Shown piece by piece: positions 12,000 through 23,822 of a DNA stretch of 64,000 nucleotides. Position numbers and translations under genes: made by a program. The notes under the pieces are model-generated. The model was given only the letters and a program-made list of their open reading frames with translations. It made no database searches and was not told the origin of the DNA. Numbering within the stretch: the stretch's first letter is position 1; the number at the start of each line of letters is the position of its first letter. The stretch is from positions 2,356,001 to 2,420,000 of the forward strand of contig JANTQA010000048.1 of assembly GCA_027625915.1 (NCBI GenBank), written 5' to 3'. The stretch comes from Anaeramoeba flamelloides (taxonomy: Eukaryota > Metamonada > Anaeramoebidae).

Positions 12000-12284
12000 T
12001 ATATATTTTAATTTATAATGCAGAAAAAAAAATTGAATTTACTATTAAAAAATTCAAAAAATACCTCTTTAGTAGGTCGAATTTGTCAGAATCTTAAAAA
12101 AATTTTTCAAAAAAAAAAAAAAAGTAAACCATTGCGAATTTTTCACTTTTGTTTATTTATTTATTTATTTATAGAAAGGAGTAATTAAAGAAAAATCATC
12201 AAATAAAAAAAAGAGAAGAAGAAAAATAATTAAAATATATATAAAAAATAAATATATCATTTTCATGACCAATTAGAAACTATC

Positions 12285-13020
12285 CACGTCCAGGACAGGA
12301 GGAGCAAAAACCCGATAGAAAGATTATCGATAATGGATAAAAATTCCACATCCGTGATTAATAATTGGTATTCCACGACTCTCAGAGTGGGGCATTGGGT
12401 GCCCGAATTTATATATTTTTTATTAATTTAAAAATTTTTTGTTTTCACTTTATTTTTATTATTTTTTCTTTATTACTTTAAGTTTTCTAACCACAAGAGC
12501 TTTGATAAAAAATTCCTGACAAGTGCAGTAAATTTCATAATTTTGATTAGTCATGTTGAAGAGTTTCTGTGTATTTTTTCTAAGAATAACTTTTTCATAT
12601 AATTTCTTATCTAGAATTTTTGATAATTTTTTTTTCCATTTGATTCTGATAAATTTATACCTTTCACAATACCAAATGAAGTGGTTTAAATTTTCATAAT
12701 AATGGGCACAATAATCGCATTTTTTACATTTTTCTTTTTTTATATATGTGTTATATTCAGATTTATTTTTTAAAACATATGAGTATCTATTTAATACATT
12801 TGTAAAGGTTCTAAATTTGAGAAATGTAGTACTTGATTTAAATTGTAGATAATTTTTAATTTTAAAATTAAATTTTTCATTTTTGATAATTTTGTAGTAT
12901 TCTTTTATTTTCCAACTTAGATTGTTTTTCAAATTATTTAGATATACATTTTTTATCTTTTTTTTTAAAACATTAAAAGACTCTGTTTTCCAAATATTTA
13001 TTTCTTTATTAATTTTTCAC
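12285..13020 (-). mobile_element. 5'-truncated non-LTR retrotransposon tail (LINE B)
   Basis: Open frame on the minus strand from about 13016 to 12459 with no stop. It begins in KEINIWKTESFNVLKKK and has no initiator, so it is 5'-truncated. It contains KSSTTFLKFRTFTNVLNRYS, then a clear LINE C-terminal zinc knuckle: CKKCDYC, then NLNHFIWYCERYKFIRIKW. About 170 bp of 3' tail follows (lower coordinates) with AATTCGGGCACCCAATGCCC, unusually GC-rich for this window. The coding part is homologous to LINE A, and only AATTCGGGCAC of the tail is shared. Its frame is better kept than that of LINE A, suggesting a younger insertion. Confidence 0.75.
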
Positions 13021-13039
13021 TTTTTTTATGCCTAAATTA

Positions 13040-13770
13040 TAAGTAATATTATTGTTTTATAAAAACTTTGATCAGAAATTATTTTTCAAAATATTTTATA
13101 ATTAGAGCTGAAAAATCCAATTTTATTGGATCTATTGAGATTTTTTTCAAATTTTATAGTACAAAATTTTTCTTAATATTTTTTCATTAATAAGAATTTA
13201 TTGTATTAATCTTTCAAAAGTATTTTAAAGTTAATATATATCTTACAAATGAATGATCAATTATTTCTACTGATAAATAATTATTTTTTAATTTAAATTG
13301 AAAAACAAAAACCTAGGACACTTTTGGTTAGATTTTCCAGTAGTTGAAAGAATAGTTTACCATTCATATTTTTTGAGATATGTTTTAAATATTGGAAAAC
13401 CTAGTATGTAACAATAATTATCATTAGCGAATTTTTTTCTCTATTTCGGTTTTATTAGATGAGTACAGCATTTTTAAAAACTATTTATTAGTATCTATCT
13501 AATTAAAAATCTAAAGTTGAATTTAAAATAAAATTCATTTATATATTTATTGAAAATTTTTTACATAGAAAAAAAAATGATTGTTTTATAATCTTGAGAC
13601 TTTTCAAAAAGTGATTTTACTGACAACAATAAATACAATAGCCCTGAGAATTTGAAAGTGGGGAATTTTGATTAAATTGTGAATAAACTTAATTAATTAA
13701 TGATCAAATGTTCATTAAGGTGTGATTTTTATCAAACTTGAAATTTTCTATTTTATTTTATCAATGGGTT
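13040..13770 (+). repeat. Diverged dispersed repeat R, copy 1
   Basis: Shares ordered blocks with 19085-20060: GAAAAATCCAATTTT, AAAAGTATTTTAAA, TAAAGTTGAATTTAAA and CAATAAATACAATAGCC, then a matching run containing TTGTGAATAA. No coding signal. Ends are not defined and no terminal repeats were seen; an old interspersed repeat of unknown class. Confidence 0.5.
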
Positions 13771-14066
13771 GATGTCTCAAATAAAACCAGTGATTTTTAT
13801 TACTCTTTTTCATATACAATATCTAATTAACAAAACAATAATATACCCAAATAAAAATAAATTTTGAATGTAAACTACCTGATATTTAAAGTATATTTTT
13901 AAATAGGAATGAATTTTTTTGGAAATTTTTTGAATGTATAAAAAAAATTTGTTGTTTTTTTAATGATAAATAACATTATCTCTATTTTTTTGTTGGTTAA
14001 AGAAAATTTTCAACTATTACACAAATAGTTTGTAAATTTTCTTTTTTTCATGATAGTTCAACTTAA

Positions 14067-14584
14067 GGACTATGTTCCCACCTTTTAAAATGTTTAGTAA
14101 TTGTTGTGTTATTTCACTTTCACTTCTCTAAAAGCATTTTCAAATGGAAGAAATTGGCAAAAAAAAAAAAACTTTTTTTGTCATCTTTATATTTTAAAGC
14201 ATGAGTTTTTTTCTTTTCTTTTTCATTGAATAGGAAATTGATATTTAACAAAAAAAAATAATTGCAAAAAAAAAAAGCTTTCGGGGATTTCTATGTGTAA
14301 GTTCAAATTTGAGAAGATCCAAAACTTATAAAAGCAAATGTAAAAAATATATACAACAGCCAGAGGATTTTCTGTGAGTTTAATAATTTGAAATTAAAAA
14401 TATTGAATATATGTAAGTAAAATATGAGATAGGAATCGAGAAAGTTGAAAAAATTGTCGAAATTGTGAAGTTTTTACATTATTTCGAAAAGAAATTCTTC
14501 GTGTGTAAATTTTACTGAGATTACAAAGCTCTTACAAGTTTGTTTTTAGAAATTATTTCACCCTTTCCCCTGAAAATGTAGTCC
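14067..14584. mobile_element. Possible TTAA-inserting short element
   Basis: A 518-bp segment flanked by TTAA on both sides (14063-14066 and 14585-14588), with short inverted ends GGACTATGTT and, reversed, GGACTACATT. TTAA duplication is the hallmark of piggyBac-type transposition. The inverted match is short, so chance is not excluded. No transposase ORF inside. Confidence 0.35.
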
Positions 14585-14588
14585 TTAA

Positions 14589-15559
14589 GAACCAATATCC
14601 CAATATGTATTTTATATTATTTGTTTCTGTGGACATTTCATAAGTAACCCTTTTTTGGAACAAAAAAAACTGTTTTGAATTTGAAACACAGACTTAGCTT
14701 TTCTGTCAGTTTATTTAACAGTAGTTAAATTTACTTGAAGTTTTTGTTAAGGGTCATTGTAAATTCAGAAAAAAAATCCATTAGCCTTAATTTTTGAAAT
14801 TTGTGAATAAGGTTTCCAGCTTGTAGAAATTAAAAAATCAGTCATGAAATATTAAACTCAAATTTTGAATCAATAATTGAAAATATTTATTTCAATTCAT
14901 TAAATACTAATACAAATTTAGGGTAAACAAAGAGACATCTTTATACAAATGAAAATTAACAATCTTTAAAACAACCCAAGACAGAAATCAAATATTTTAT
15001 TAAAAATTAAATTTCTAAAAAACAAAATCAAAAACCAAAAAGTTAATTATTTTTCCAAATTCGTAAAAAAAAAAAGAACACTAAAAAGATCAAACACAAT
15101 TCGGTGTTCAGTGACGAACTGGATTGGATCATGATTAATTTTTTTTTCAAAAAAAAGATTTTATTTTCTATAAAAATTCCTTAAATAAATAAGATTAGAC
15201 TTCAATTAAGGCTTAATAATCGCTATTCAATTTAATTGGTTCTGTATTTGTTCCCCAAAAATTCAGAATTACCCTTTAATTAAAAAGGGGTTAACAAACA
15301 ATAAAAATAATTTACTAAAAAAGATCAAATTGAGGCTTAAAAAAAAGTCTGTACACATTTGAGAAAACAGTTTTCTCAAAAATTAGAAAGATTAATAAAA
15401 GATTGAGTAACACAATTTGGAAATTAAAATTTGTAAATTTTTTTTACTTTTTTACCTCAAGATATTTCGCCTTCTTTTCAGATTGGGAAAGGGAATAAAT
15501 TTTTTCAACTTCACTTTTAATTCTTTACAAAAAGAAGCATCAAGACAGCCACTTTGGTC
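14589..15559. other. Upstream region of the 15.6-kb gene
   Basis: AT-rich with no repeat recognised. A T-rich tract ending CTTCTTTTCAG at 15472-15481 could be a splice acceptor within the 5' untranslated region of the next gene. Confidence 0.4.
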
Positions 15560-16906
15560 ATGTCAACTCTCAAAAAAAACAAGAACAAATCTAATCGATG
15601 CAGGAGTTCAACGATTAACCAGACGAGATTGGAAAAGCTGATGTCAATGGGGAATAACACAGTGCGTGGATTAAAAACTGAAAGCCTGGGCCAACTGAAT
15701 TGCCCCAAGGAAGTTCTTATTGAAAAGTCAGTTTTCAAAAAGGCGTATGAGCTGAATGGGAAACTAAAGGAAATCCAGGAGGAGGAATTGGAATATTTTA
15801 TGATCAAAAAATATAATTTATTTAAAACCAAATCTCAAAATAGTCGACTGATCAAAAAGTCCCAACAAAACTGGGTTTGTTATCAATTTTACAAAAAGAG
15901 TTCTGTTGGATCAAAGATTAAGCAAGCTGATTCTGAGCAATTTGAAAACAAAATGTTAAAGATTCTCAAATTATTACGGATTGCGTACAGATCAGATCCT
16001 CATCTATTTAAAGGCCTGGAATCACAACACTTTCAATATAACTACTGTGTACCTTCAAGTGTCATTATAGAAAAATCGGCTTTAAGGAAACTGTGCAATG
16101 AAAACAAGAACAAAGACGAGGATCTAATCTCGAAAATTAAAAAATTGTATCGTGCTTTATCCTTTTTTTTTATGGCAAGATTTAATTTGATCAATCTTAC
16201 AAATAAAAACAGAAAATTCATGGTGTTTGGAAGGAACCACTCATTAGACGAAGACAAGGTGTTGCAAAAAAGAGTCAACAAATACTTGGAGTCAACACCT
16301 TCAAAGGATAGTTTTAATAAAAGCCCCAATATTAAAAGAAATATTCCAAAAATTACTGATCATAAACATCAAAAGTATTTAAAATTGAGAAATGCCAAGA
16401 GAATAAGTTCTAGTATGAATCTCAACACGAGTTTTAATGTTAATAGTATTAAATTAAAAAAAAAGAAGCGTAAGCGCAATAAACCAAAAAAAGTCAAACT
16501 GAAAAACAACAAAAGAACAAATTATTTACAAATTAATGGTCCTTTGGTCGAAAATAAACGAAAAGAATCCAAAAGATTTAAAATTGTTACTAAAAAAAAA
16601 ATCCCTGAAATTAATTCTTCTAACATTGAAACATGCTCAGGCTCAGGATCAAACTCCAATTTGGAAAGCTTTTCAATACAAGATTTTTCTACAGATAAGA
16701 AAACAAGGTGGCCACAAGAGAAAAAGGCTCTCAAGAAATCAGTAAATAAAACCCAAATCTTGAATACAAAACAAGAAGAATATTTAAAGAACAACAACGA
16801 AGAAATTCTGATTCAAAATTGGACAGAAATGTCTGAAGATGAATTGCAGGGCCAACTAATAGGCCTTCTTTTAAATTTGAAGAATAGTTTAAATGGCGAT
16901 CACTAA
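15560..16906 (+). CDS. Unrecognised basic protein with an internal duplication
   Basis: One uninterrupted frame of 448 codons from the first ATG (MSTLKKNKNKSNRCRSS) to TAA. I do not recognise the family. Two related blocks are visible. Block 1, about residues 45-115, contains CPKEVLIEKSVFKKAYEL and ends near NWVCYQF. Block 2, about residues 160-235, contains CVPSSVIIEKSALRKLC and ends near KFMVFGRN. Both have the pattern C-(2-4 residues)-V-(L/I)-I-E-K-S-x-(F/L)-(K/R)-K followed by a charged helix, an aromatic stretch and a basic end. The second half is low-complexity and very basic (KLKKKKRKRNKPKKVKLK, about residues 295-315), which could serve as a nuclear localisation signal. A Ser/Gly run and an amphipathic C-terminus (DELQGQLIGLLLNLKNSL) follow. 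No membrane segment. The codon content stands out from the surrounding AT-only sequence, supporting a real gene. Role inferred only as a nuclear or nucleic-acid-associated protein. Confidence 0.75.
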   Translation: MSTLKKNKNKSNRCRSSTINQTRLEKLMSMGNNTVRGLKTESLGQLNCPKEVLIEKSVFKKAYELNGKLKEIQEEELEYFMIKKYNLFKTKSQNSRLIKKSQQNWVCYQFYKKSSVGSKIKQADSEQFENKMLKILKLLRIAYRSDPHLFKGLESQHFQYNYCVPSSVIIEKSALRKLCNENKNKDEDLISKIKKLYRALSFFFMARFNLINLTNKNRKFMVFGRNHSLDEDKVLQKRVNKYLESTPSKDSFNKSPNIKRNIPKITDHKHQKYLKLRNAKRISSSMNLNTSFNVNSIKLKKKKRKRNKPKKVKLKNNKRTNYLQINGPLVENKRKESKRFKIVTKKKIPEINSSNIETCSGSGSNSNLESFSIQDFSTDKKTRWPQEKKALKKSVNKTQILNTKQEEYLKNNNEEILIQNWTEMSEDELQGQLIGLLLNLKNSLNGDH

Positions 16907-18731
16907 AATCCAAAATTTGTAACACACCACCAATTAACGGGGAAAAAAAAAAAAGAAAAGGTATAGTTTCAAAATAGTAAGATTTGGTTTTCATTCCATT
17001 CTATTGGTGTGTTCATATTCTATTATTTGTATAATATTGAATATACTATACACCCACGCCCCCGGATTCATATTAAGTCACCACCAGCTTCCTTTTTTTC
17101 TTATATAAGTTAAATGGTATTTTTTTTAATTATTTTTATTTATACTTTGATATTATATGTGTGAATTATTATTTTATTTATTTATTTATTGTAATGTTTT
17201 TGGATATTTTTTGTCTAAAGATTTGAGAAAATATTTGAAAAAAATGTTTAAAATTCTTTTTAATTTTTTTTTTATATAGAAATCAAAATGTTTAATGAGG
17301 AATGTTCTAAGAAATAATCATTTTGAAATATACTAGTTATTTGACATATTATTCAAAAATTAATATTATTATTTTCTTAATTGATATAATATATTCGAAC
17401 AACAGCCTTTTTAAAAAAAGTATGGTATTTGTTGTGTTTTGGTTGCTAGAATTAAAACTTTTCAACAAAATAAATTTTGAAAAATGTGAGGAATCAAAAA
17501 AATATATATTTGTGTGTTTCTTCCTACGATGACATTTACCTAGCTGTTAAAGGCTGAGTTCTCAATTTTGGAAAATAGTCGCATATCAAAGTATGTTTTA
17601 TAAAATGATAAAACAAGAATTAAATTAATAGGTATTTTATCAATAAATAAATATTTTCTAAAATATTCTGTTTTTATTGGTTTTTTAAATCATTTTTATT
17701 TTTTCTTAAATTTCTCTGGGATTATTTAAGTTTTATTGTTTTTGGGTATCGGGTGGTTATGGGTTATTTTATAAATAAGAATATCAAAAATAGTTTTTAC
17801 TATAATAAAAATAGTGCAATTTGTTGGTAACTGGAAATAGAAAAAAAAATTTAGTTGTAAAAAAGTGGTTCCAAAAATTATTGAGTGTGTATATATTCTC
17901 ATTTTATCCAATTTTCAGAAAAAAAAAAAAAAAAAAAAGGGATTTTATATCAAGAAAACGATTATTCTTGACTTTATCTCAAATTTTTAATGATATTTAT
18001 AAATTTTTGGATAATAATGAGTGAATTTAGCGAATTATAATGATACGGTATATACTTTGTATTGGTTATTTGCTCAAGAAAGACTTATTGCTTTGCTTGT
18101 AAATATTTTTTTGTGAATAATTGTTTTGTTTGTTTGTTAATAATTATACAGATCTACTGAGAGAAAAAAATCAAAAACTTATCTTAACTTATTTGGAGGA
18201 GTATTTGACAAAAGATTAAAAAAAATATCAAAAATCTATGAATTGATAATTTTATTATTTAATGGGGTCATTTCAATTTTTATACTTAGTATATTGTGTG
18301 TAGGCTTATTATCATGAAATCTTTATTTTTTTTTTTTCTTATTTTTTTGCAATATCTACCAGGGTTTATTATCCAAAATATTCTATTCCTTACTTATTTT
18401 AGTATTTTTTTATTATTTATCAATTTATTTTTTTTTAGTTGCCTTTTTTTCTCGAAAAAAGAACTTTTTTTATTAATCGTTTTTTTTCTTTATAAAAAAG
18501 TAGTGAAGAAGAAAAAAATTTCAACCTCGTGACTCTAATTTAGTAGGTAAAATATAGAAGAGAAATGATGGATCCAATTTAACTTTTTCTTATCCCTAAT
18601 TCTCTTATAATTTGATTAAACCGATGTAAATATACTAAAAATGTCTTTACCGGTATCAAAACATGTCATACACGTATTAACATAAGTCTGGTGAAAAGGG
18701 GGGTGATTTTTAAATTTTCAAATAATTAAAC
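16907..18731. other. AT-rich intergenic region
   Basis: Downstream of the basic-protein gene. A GC-containing patch (CCACGCCCCCGG, 17053-17064) stands out but has no gene-like frame. The open frames at 17323-17532, 17821-18024 and 18296-18532 are biased to Phe/Leu/Lys runs from T and A tracts and are not convincing. Confidence 0.45.
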
Positions 18732-18930
18732 AGACAGTTCCTCTTTTAAGGTACAAACTTTCAACAAAATTTAAGGCACAAAAAAATCTCAAATTAAGGC
18801 ACAAAATTTGTAATATTTTTTTTTTTTTACATTTTATTTTACGAGTATCTGAATTTTATGCCTTAATTTGGGATTTTTATTGTGTCTAAAATTTCGTAAC
18901 AGTTTTTACCTTTAAAGTGGAACTGATTGT
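18732..18930. mobile_element. Short Tc1/mariner-like MITE, family 3, copy 1
   Basis: A 200-bp palindromic element. The left arm reads CAGTTCCTCTTTTAAGGTAC and ACAAACTTTCAAC; the right arm carries the inverse, ending in AAAGTGGAACTGATTGTA. The same element occurs at 54954-55149 and 60377-60573. This copy is the most diverged. Confidence 0.7.
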
Positions 18931-19084
18931 AATAAAATAAAAGAAAGAGAACAGCTCACCCAACCATCATGGTACTAAAAAGAACTCTTAATATGTGATT
19001 ACTTTTTTTGTAGTTATTTTTTTTTTTTAGATGTGTTTTTATTTCTTGTTTTTATTTATCTTTCTTTTCTTTCTATTTTTATTG

Positions 19085-20060
19085 CATAGCATGATCATGA
19101 AAACAATTTTCCAAAAAAAAATTAAATATTTGCTAATTTTACTCTTTTTACTAACTTCAATTAGAATAAACACTATTGGTTAATAAAAGATCTTTGATCA
19201 AAAAATATTTTTAAAGATATTTAACAATTTAAGTTCGAAAATCCAATTTTCAAGTAAAATTTTTTTAAATTTAATAGTAAAAAATTTGAAAACTTTTTTC
19301 TTCAAAGATAAGAGGTCATTTTATAATACTTTAAAAGTATTTTAAATCTAATGAATATATTTCAAATAGGGAACCAATGATTTGGACTATTAAAGAATAA
19401 TTTAATGTTTTAAATTAGAAAAATTATTTTTTCTTTGATTTTCCTTTAAGATTTTTTTAATTTTTGGAATAAACAGAAATTTTATTTAATTTTCTGTTTA
19501 TTCGAAAAAGTAAAAAAAAAACCGTCTTTAAATTTTCCAAAATTTAAAAGAATTGAGTAAAATCAAAGATTTTTCTCTATTCTTTTTAATTCTGGAAAAG
19601 CGCCGTTGGGTTTTCTTGAGTTTTCTTTTTATTTGGAAAATCGATAGATTTTACAAATAAAACAGAAAATCTCAAGAAAACCTTGGCACTCTACGGAACT
19701 CTACGGACACTCTCAATATTTATCATCAGTTATTTTTTTTTTTCTTTGTTTGATTTTTTTTAAATGAGTAGAGTGTTTTCAAAACTATTAGATATTATCT
19801 CTTCAAAAAAATATCCTAAAGTTGAGTTTAAAGAAAAATTGTTGTCACATCCATTTAAAAATTTTTACCCCAAAATAGACCTTTTTTTTCTCGATTAGAG
19901 ACTTTTCTAAATTGTGGTACTATTAACAACATTAAATACAATAGCCTCAAGATTTTTAAGAACTGAGATGTTGATTATATTGTGAATAAGCTCAATTAAA
20001 AACGATGAAATGATAATTGAAATTGTATTTTTGTCTAACTTTTTTTTTCTAATTGTATTT
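19085..20060 (+). repeat. Dispersed repeat R, copy 2, with nested palindromes
   Basis: Matches repeat R at 13040-13770 (TAAAGTTGAGTTTAAAG; CATTAAATACAATAGCC) and at 39050-39430 (ACTATTGGTTAATAAAAGAT; CGAAAATCCAATTTTC). Two palindromes sit inside and are absent from copy 1: 19470-19505 (AATAAACAGAAATTTTATTT and its inverse) and 19603-19693. The second has arms GTTTTCTTGAGTTTTC and CTCAAGAAAACC with GC-rich outer ends GCGCCGTTGG and CTTGGCAC. A duplicated ACTCTACGG unit follows. The palindromes look like later foldback insertions. Confidence 0.5.
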
Positions 20061-20342
20061 TTTCATACTAGTGAGGTCACAAATTATTTTTTTTTTTTTT
20101 TCATTTTTTAAAGTAAAAGTTTTTATTTCTGTTATAATATTACACACATTGTAACAAACCTAAAAAAATCTTGAAATAAGTTTAGAATTCCGGGTCAATA
20201 ATCGTTAATTGTGTTGAATGAGATCTCTTCAATAACTATTATAATTTTTTAAAAACAAATATATTGTTTTCAGAACTAATTTATAATTTGAGACAAATTT
20301 AATAAAGATATTTTTAAATCTTAAAAGTTTTCTAAAAAAGGT

Positions 20343-20829
20343 AATAATCAAAATAATGTGTACAAACGACTATAATGTGTGTTTCAAAAATAATCTGTGC
20401 TTTTTTTTCATCTTTTTCCAATGGAACATCCATTTCACTACTCAATAGTCTACATAAGTTTAAATCAATTTTAAAGATTAAATCCTTGATATTTTCAGTA
20501 AAATTTTAAATTGGGAATGAAATTTATCGAAAATTCTTTATAATTTTCTCAGTTCTTTTTGAGACATTTCTTGTTTTTTTTGATTGGAAAATAGTTCTTT
20601 AAAATTAACTTTATTTTTTGAGATAAATTTTTCAAATTTGATCTATTCATTTTTAGAATATCTTTTTTTAGAATAATAGAACTTTATGAAACCAATACCA
20701 TATTTATTTCGAGTTTCTTGTTGTTTTCTTTGATAGATTGATGTATAGGACTTCTATAAGAAAAAAAACAGGCTTTTTATTTGGGAGCATGGTTGAAACT
20801 TTTCTACACACATTATTTTGAAAACAGTA
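20343..20829 (+). mobile_element. Tc1/mariner-like MITE, family 4, copy 1
   Basis: About 485 bp. The left end contains AATCAAAATAATGTGTACAA and the right end ACACATTATTTTGAAAACAG next to TA. Interior blocks (GAACTTTATGAAACCAATAC; TGATGTATAGGACTTCTATA) match copies at 28441-28926, 29350-29829 and 40698-42565. No ORF. Confidence 0.8.
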
Positions 20830-21664
20830 ATTCGTCCAAGAAATTTTTCTTAAAAATCTTTATTGTGTGGAATTCTCTGAATTTTTCACTCCTAAAAGGA
20901 TATTTTTTTAATTACTGAGAGTAACTTCTTTAGTTTATATATCTGATAAATTCAAAAAAAAGTTATAAACTTTTCGTTCAATTTTCATTTTTTTATCTTG
21001 TCAACTAGACTTTCCAAACAATTTTTGTTCAACTAAAGTCTTTGTGTCGAATAATCAACAAGTTTTCTTTGTATTTAGAGCAAAGGAAATTCTTTCTTCA
21101 AACCTCCATAACAACATTTTCTAAAACAAAAAACTTGTCAAAAAATTAAAATCATTTTTGTGAATTTGACCTCAAATCAGCTTTTGAGAAGTAGTTTAAC
21201 CCTGTGGAACAAGATAGCTTCTCTTCAATTACACACTTTGACTGTAAACCCCAATTTTTTCAATCTTACCCCTTAAAAAGAAAAAAAATTATTTTAATAA
21301 ATCTTGATCGATTTATGTCTCTTAGTTTCGTCAAATTAAAAAAGAAGCTATTTTTCAATAAATAATCAGACACTTTACAAACGGACTTCAAGGGTGTATG
21401 ATGGAATTCACTCTAAACCCTGATAAATCTAAAACCTTATTATCACATCCATTTTCGATTAATTTTGTCAAACAAAAAATTTCGCAGATTGTAGATTTTC
21501 TCCTTTTATTTAAAAAATAATAAAAATCATAAAGGTAAACAGTGCTATTGTTTTGAAAAATTATAGAAAGTTTTGGATCATTAGCCTTTACTCAAAAACA
21601 GTTCTCATTGTTTTTTCATTTTTTATTATATTTGTGTTGTTGTCAAATAGCATTTTTATTCTTC
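20830..21664. other. Region upstream of the 5'-nucleotidase gene
   Basis: Slightly less AT-extreme than its neighbours (for example CCCTGTGGAACAAGATAGC near 21200), as expected near a promoter. No specific promoter motif can be named. Confidence 0.35.
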
Positions 21665-23012
21665 ATGTCAAATCGAAAATCCAAACACAAGCATCCTTTT
21701 TGGGAAAAATACCTTTCTTCAAAATATGTTGGATTTGATCTAGATCACACAATTTCAAAATACCATAAACTGAATCTGTTAACAGTGGTAACAACCTGCA
21801 TTGCTAAATACCTAGTTAACGAACAAGGCTACCCAAAAGAAGTCTTGGGTATAACCTTCGATCCAAAAATTGTTGTAAAGGGGAACATTGTTGATCTTGA
21901 AAAAGGAAATATCTTAAAATTAGATTCTGAGAAAAAAATAAGTGTATGGAATTCTTTTCTTTCTACTCAATTGAAATCTTCCGAAAAATCAAAAAATTAA
22001 AATTAAAAAAAAAAAGCAATGAACTTTTTTCTTTTTCATTCCAAAATTGAATTTTTTTTTTTTTTTGTTTTTTGCTTTGTTAATAATCCAGAAAGCACTG
22101 CACGGAGACACCTTTTTACATGAAACAGAAATTGGAAAGGAATATGGGGAAAATATGATACTTGATGATCTTCAGGGATTTAGTAATAAGAAATATTTGG
22201 TTGTTGGAACGTATTTTGAAATATGCCGTGGTTTCTTTTTTAACCGCCTCGTGTTAATGCGCGAAAACGGTGGGCTGGATCCAAACAAAGCCAACCAGGA
22301 TTTTATGCTCGATCTTGTTTCCTCTGTCGCTTATAACTTTGGCAACTATGATCAGGGTGAATTTTATCCCTCTGTATCCCAAGATTTGCCAGGCATTTTT
22401 GATGACAATTCAAAGGATTTGAAGCAGCTGTTTCAATTTCTAAAAAAAGACGGCAAAAGAATCTTTTTATTAACAAATTCGCTTTATGGTTATGTAAATT
22501 TGACTTTGGATTATTTGCTCGGCTCAAATTGGCAAGAATATTTTGATTTAATTTTATATAGCGCGAGGAAGCCTGTCTTTTTCCAAAGCAATTCACAAAT
22601 CCCCTTCATCGATGAAAAAAAGCAAAAGGAATGCTCACCAAAGTTTCACTATCCCTTAAAAAATGGAAACGTGAAAGACTTGATGAAATTTCTGAATCTC
22701 GAGCAGAACAACGAAATTATTTATTTTGGCGACCACCCTATCGGCGATATAAGAGAAGCGAAAAACAATTTCAATTGGACAACCGTTTCTATCGTTGAAG
22801 AACTTGACCAACTCAATAACGAACAATCAGACAATTATTCAGAATCGATCGAAAAAAGAAAGCAATTTTGGGGTGACTATTTCTATTGTAACAAAAAGCC
22901 TTCTTATTGGGGCGCTATTTTAAACCAATTTTCTGACTACCAAACTGCTTCTCTTTCTCATTTTCTGATTGATTTGAAAGAATTTCAAAAATTCGGTGCG
23001 TTGGAAAATTAA
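21665..23012 (+). CDS. HAD-superfamily cytosolic purine 5'-nucleotidase (cN-II/NT5DC type)
   Basis: Two exons, 21665-21943 and 22092-23012, joined in phase 0 across a 148-bp intron (GTATGG to TCCAG). The product is 399 residues. The first ATG in frame gives MSNRKSKHKHPFWEKY. HAD motif I is FDLDHT (Asp25 nucleophile, Asp27 acid/base); family members usually read FDMDYT. The typical LGITFDPK and DLEKGNILKLD segments follow, then motif II LLTNS (about residue 220), KPVFF, and motif IV GDHPIGDI (about residue 310), where the family usually has GDHIFGDI. Members dephosphorylate purine nucleoside monophosphates such as IMP and GMP in the cytosol, Mg-dependent. The protein is shorter than human cN-II (about 560 residues), lacking its acidic C-terminus, so it may be nearer the NT5DC branch. 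No targeting peptide or membrane segment. The substrate is inferred from family only. Confidence 0.88.
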
Positions 23013-23822
23013 TAATATTCCCATTATAATAAGTACAAACAATATTTAATTCATTGTACATATTGTATTTCTTAAATTCAACATTTTAAAATTTGAAAAG
23101 ATCGAAATACCTTGTTTTTCAATACTAAATTGCTCCTTTGGCCTGTTTCTTCAACAATAAACGTTATCAATTTTTTCACTTTATTTTTGTTTTTTTTTTT
23201 GAGTAAAATTTTATTTAGTATTCAACTCCGATAACTATACAATGGATTCAAATTTATGCGATCTCAAATTTCCAGAGATTTCAATAATACCCAGTGTATT
23301 ATAATACTGTAATCAAGAACAAGATTCTTGTTATTATAATATCTGCAACTACCCATGTTTTCTGATCTACTTGGTGTTTTAAACAATTTAAAAGTTGTTA
23401 AGGGACTAGTAAAAATAAAAAAAATCTTCAAGTAAATTTAATAGCAAATTCAAAAAAATTTTACCGTATCTTGAAAATTGAAAAATGAAGTTTTTATATT
23501 GATTGTTACAAAACCAAACTTAATTTTAAAGCTATTTTGAAATTAATTATTGTTTTTATAAAAGTTTGATCTCATTTTTCTGATTTTTTAAAAATTACAA
23601 AATCCAAAATATTTTTTGAATTATTTAAAAAAAAATTATTTTCTTTGAAAAAAGAAAGAAATATTATTGCCGGTAAAGGAAGTGTACAAAAATACACTTT
23701 AAAAATAAAACCACTGAGTTCTAGAATAACCCAATTTATAAAAAATCCACTTAATCTCAAAAAAATCATATTAATTATTTTAAACTTTATATGATATAAT
23801 ATTTTGATTCAAATAACAGTTC
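23013..23822. other. Downstream of the 5'-nucleotidase gene
   Basis: AT-rich with no gene. The first 100 bases hold TTCATTGTACATATTGT-type 3' untranslated sequence. No repeat recognised. Confidence 0.4.
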
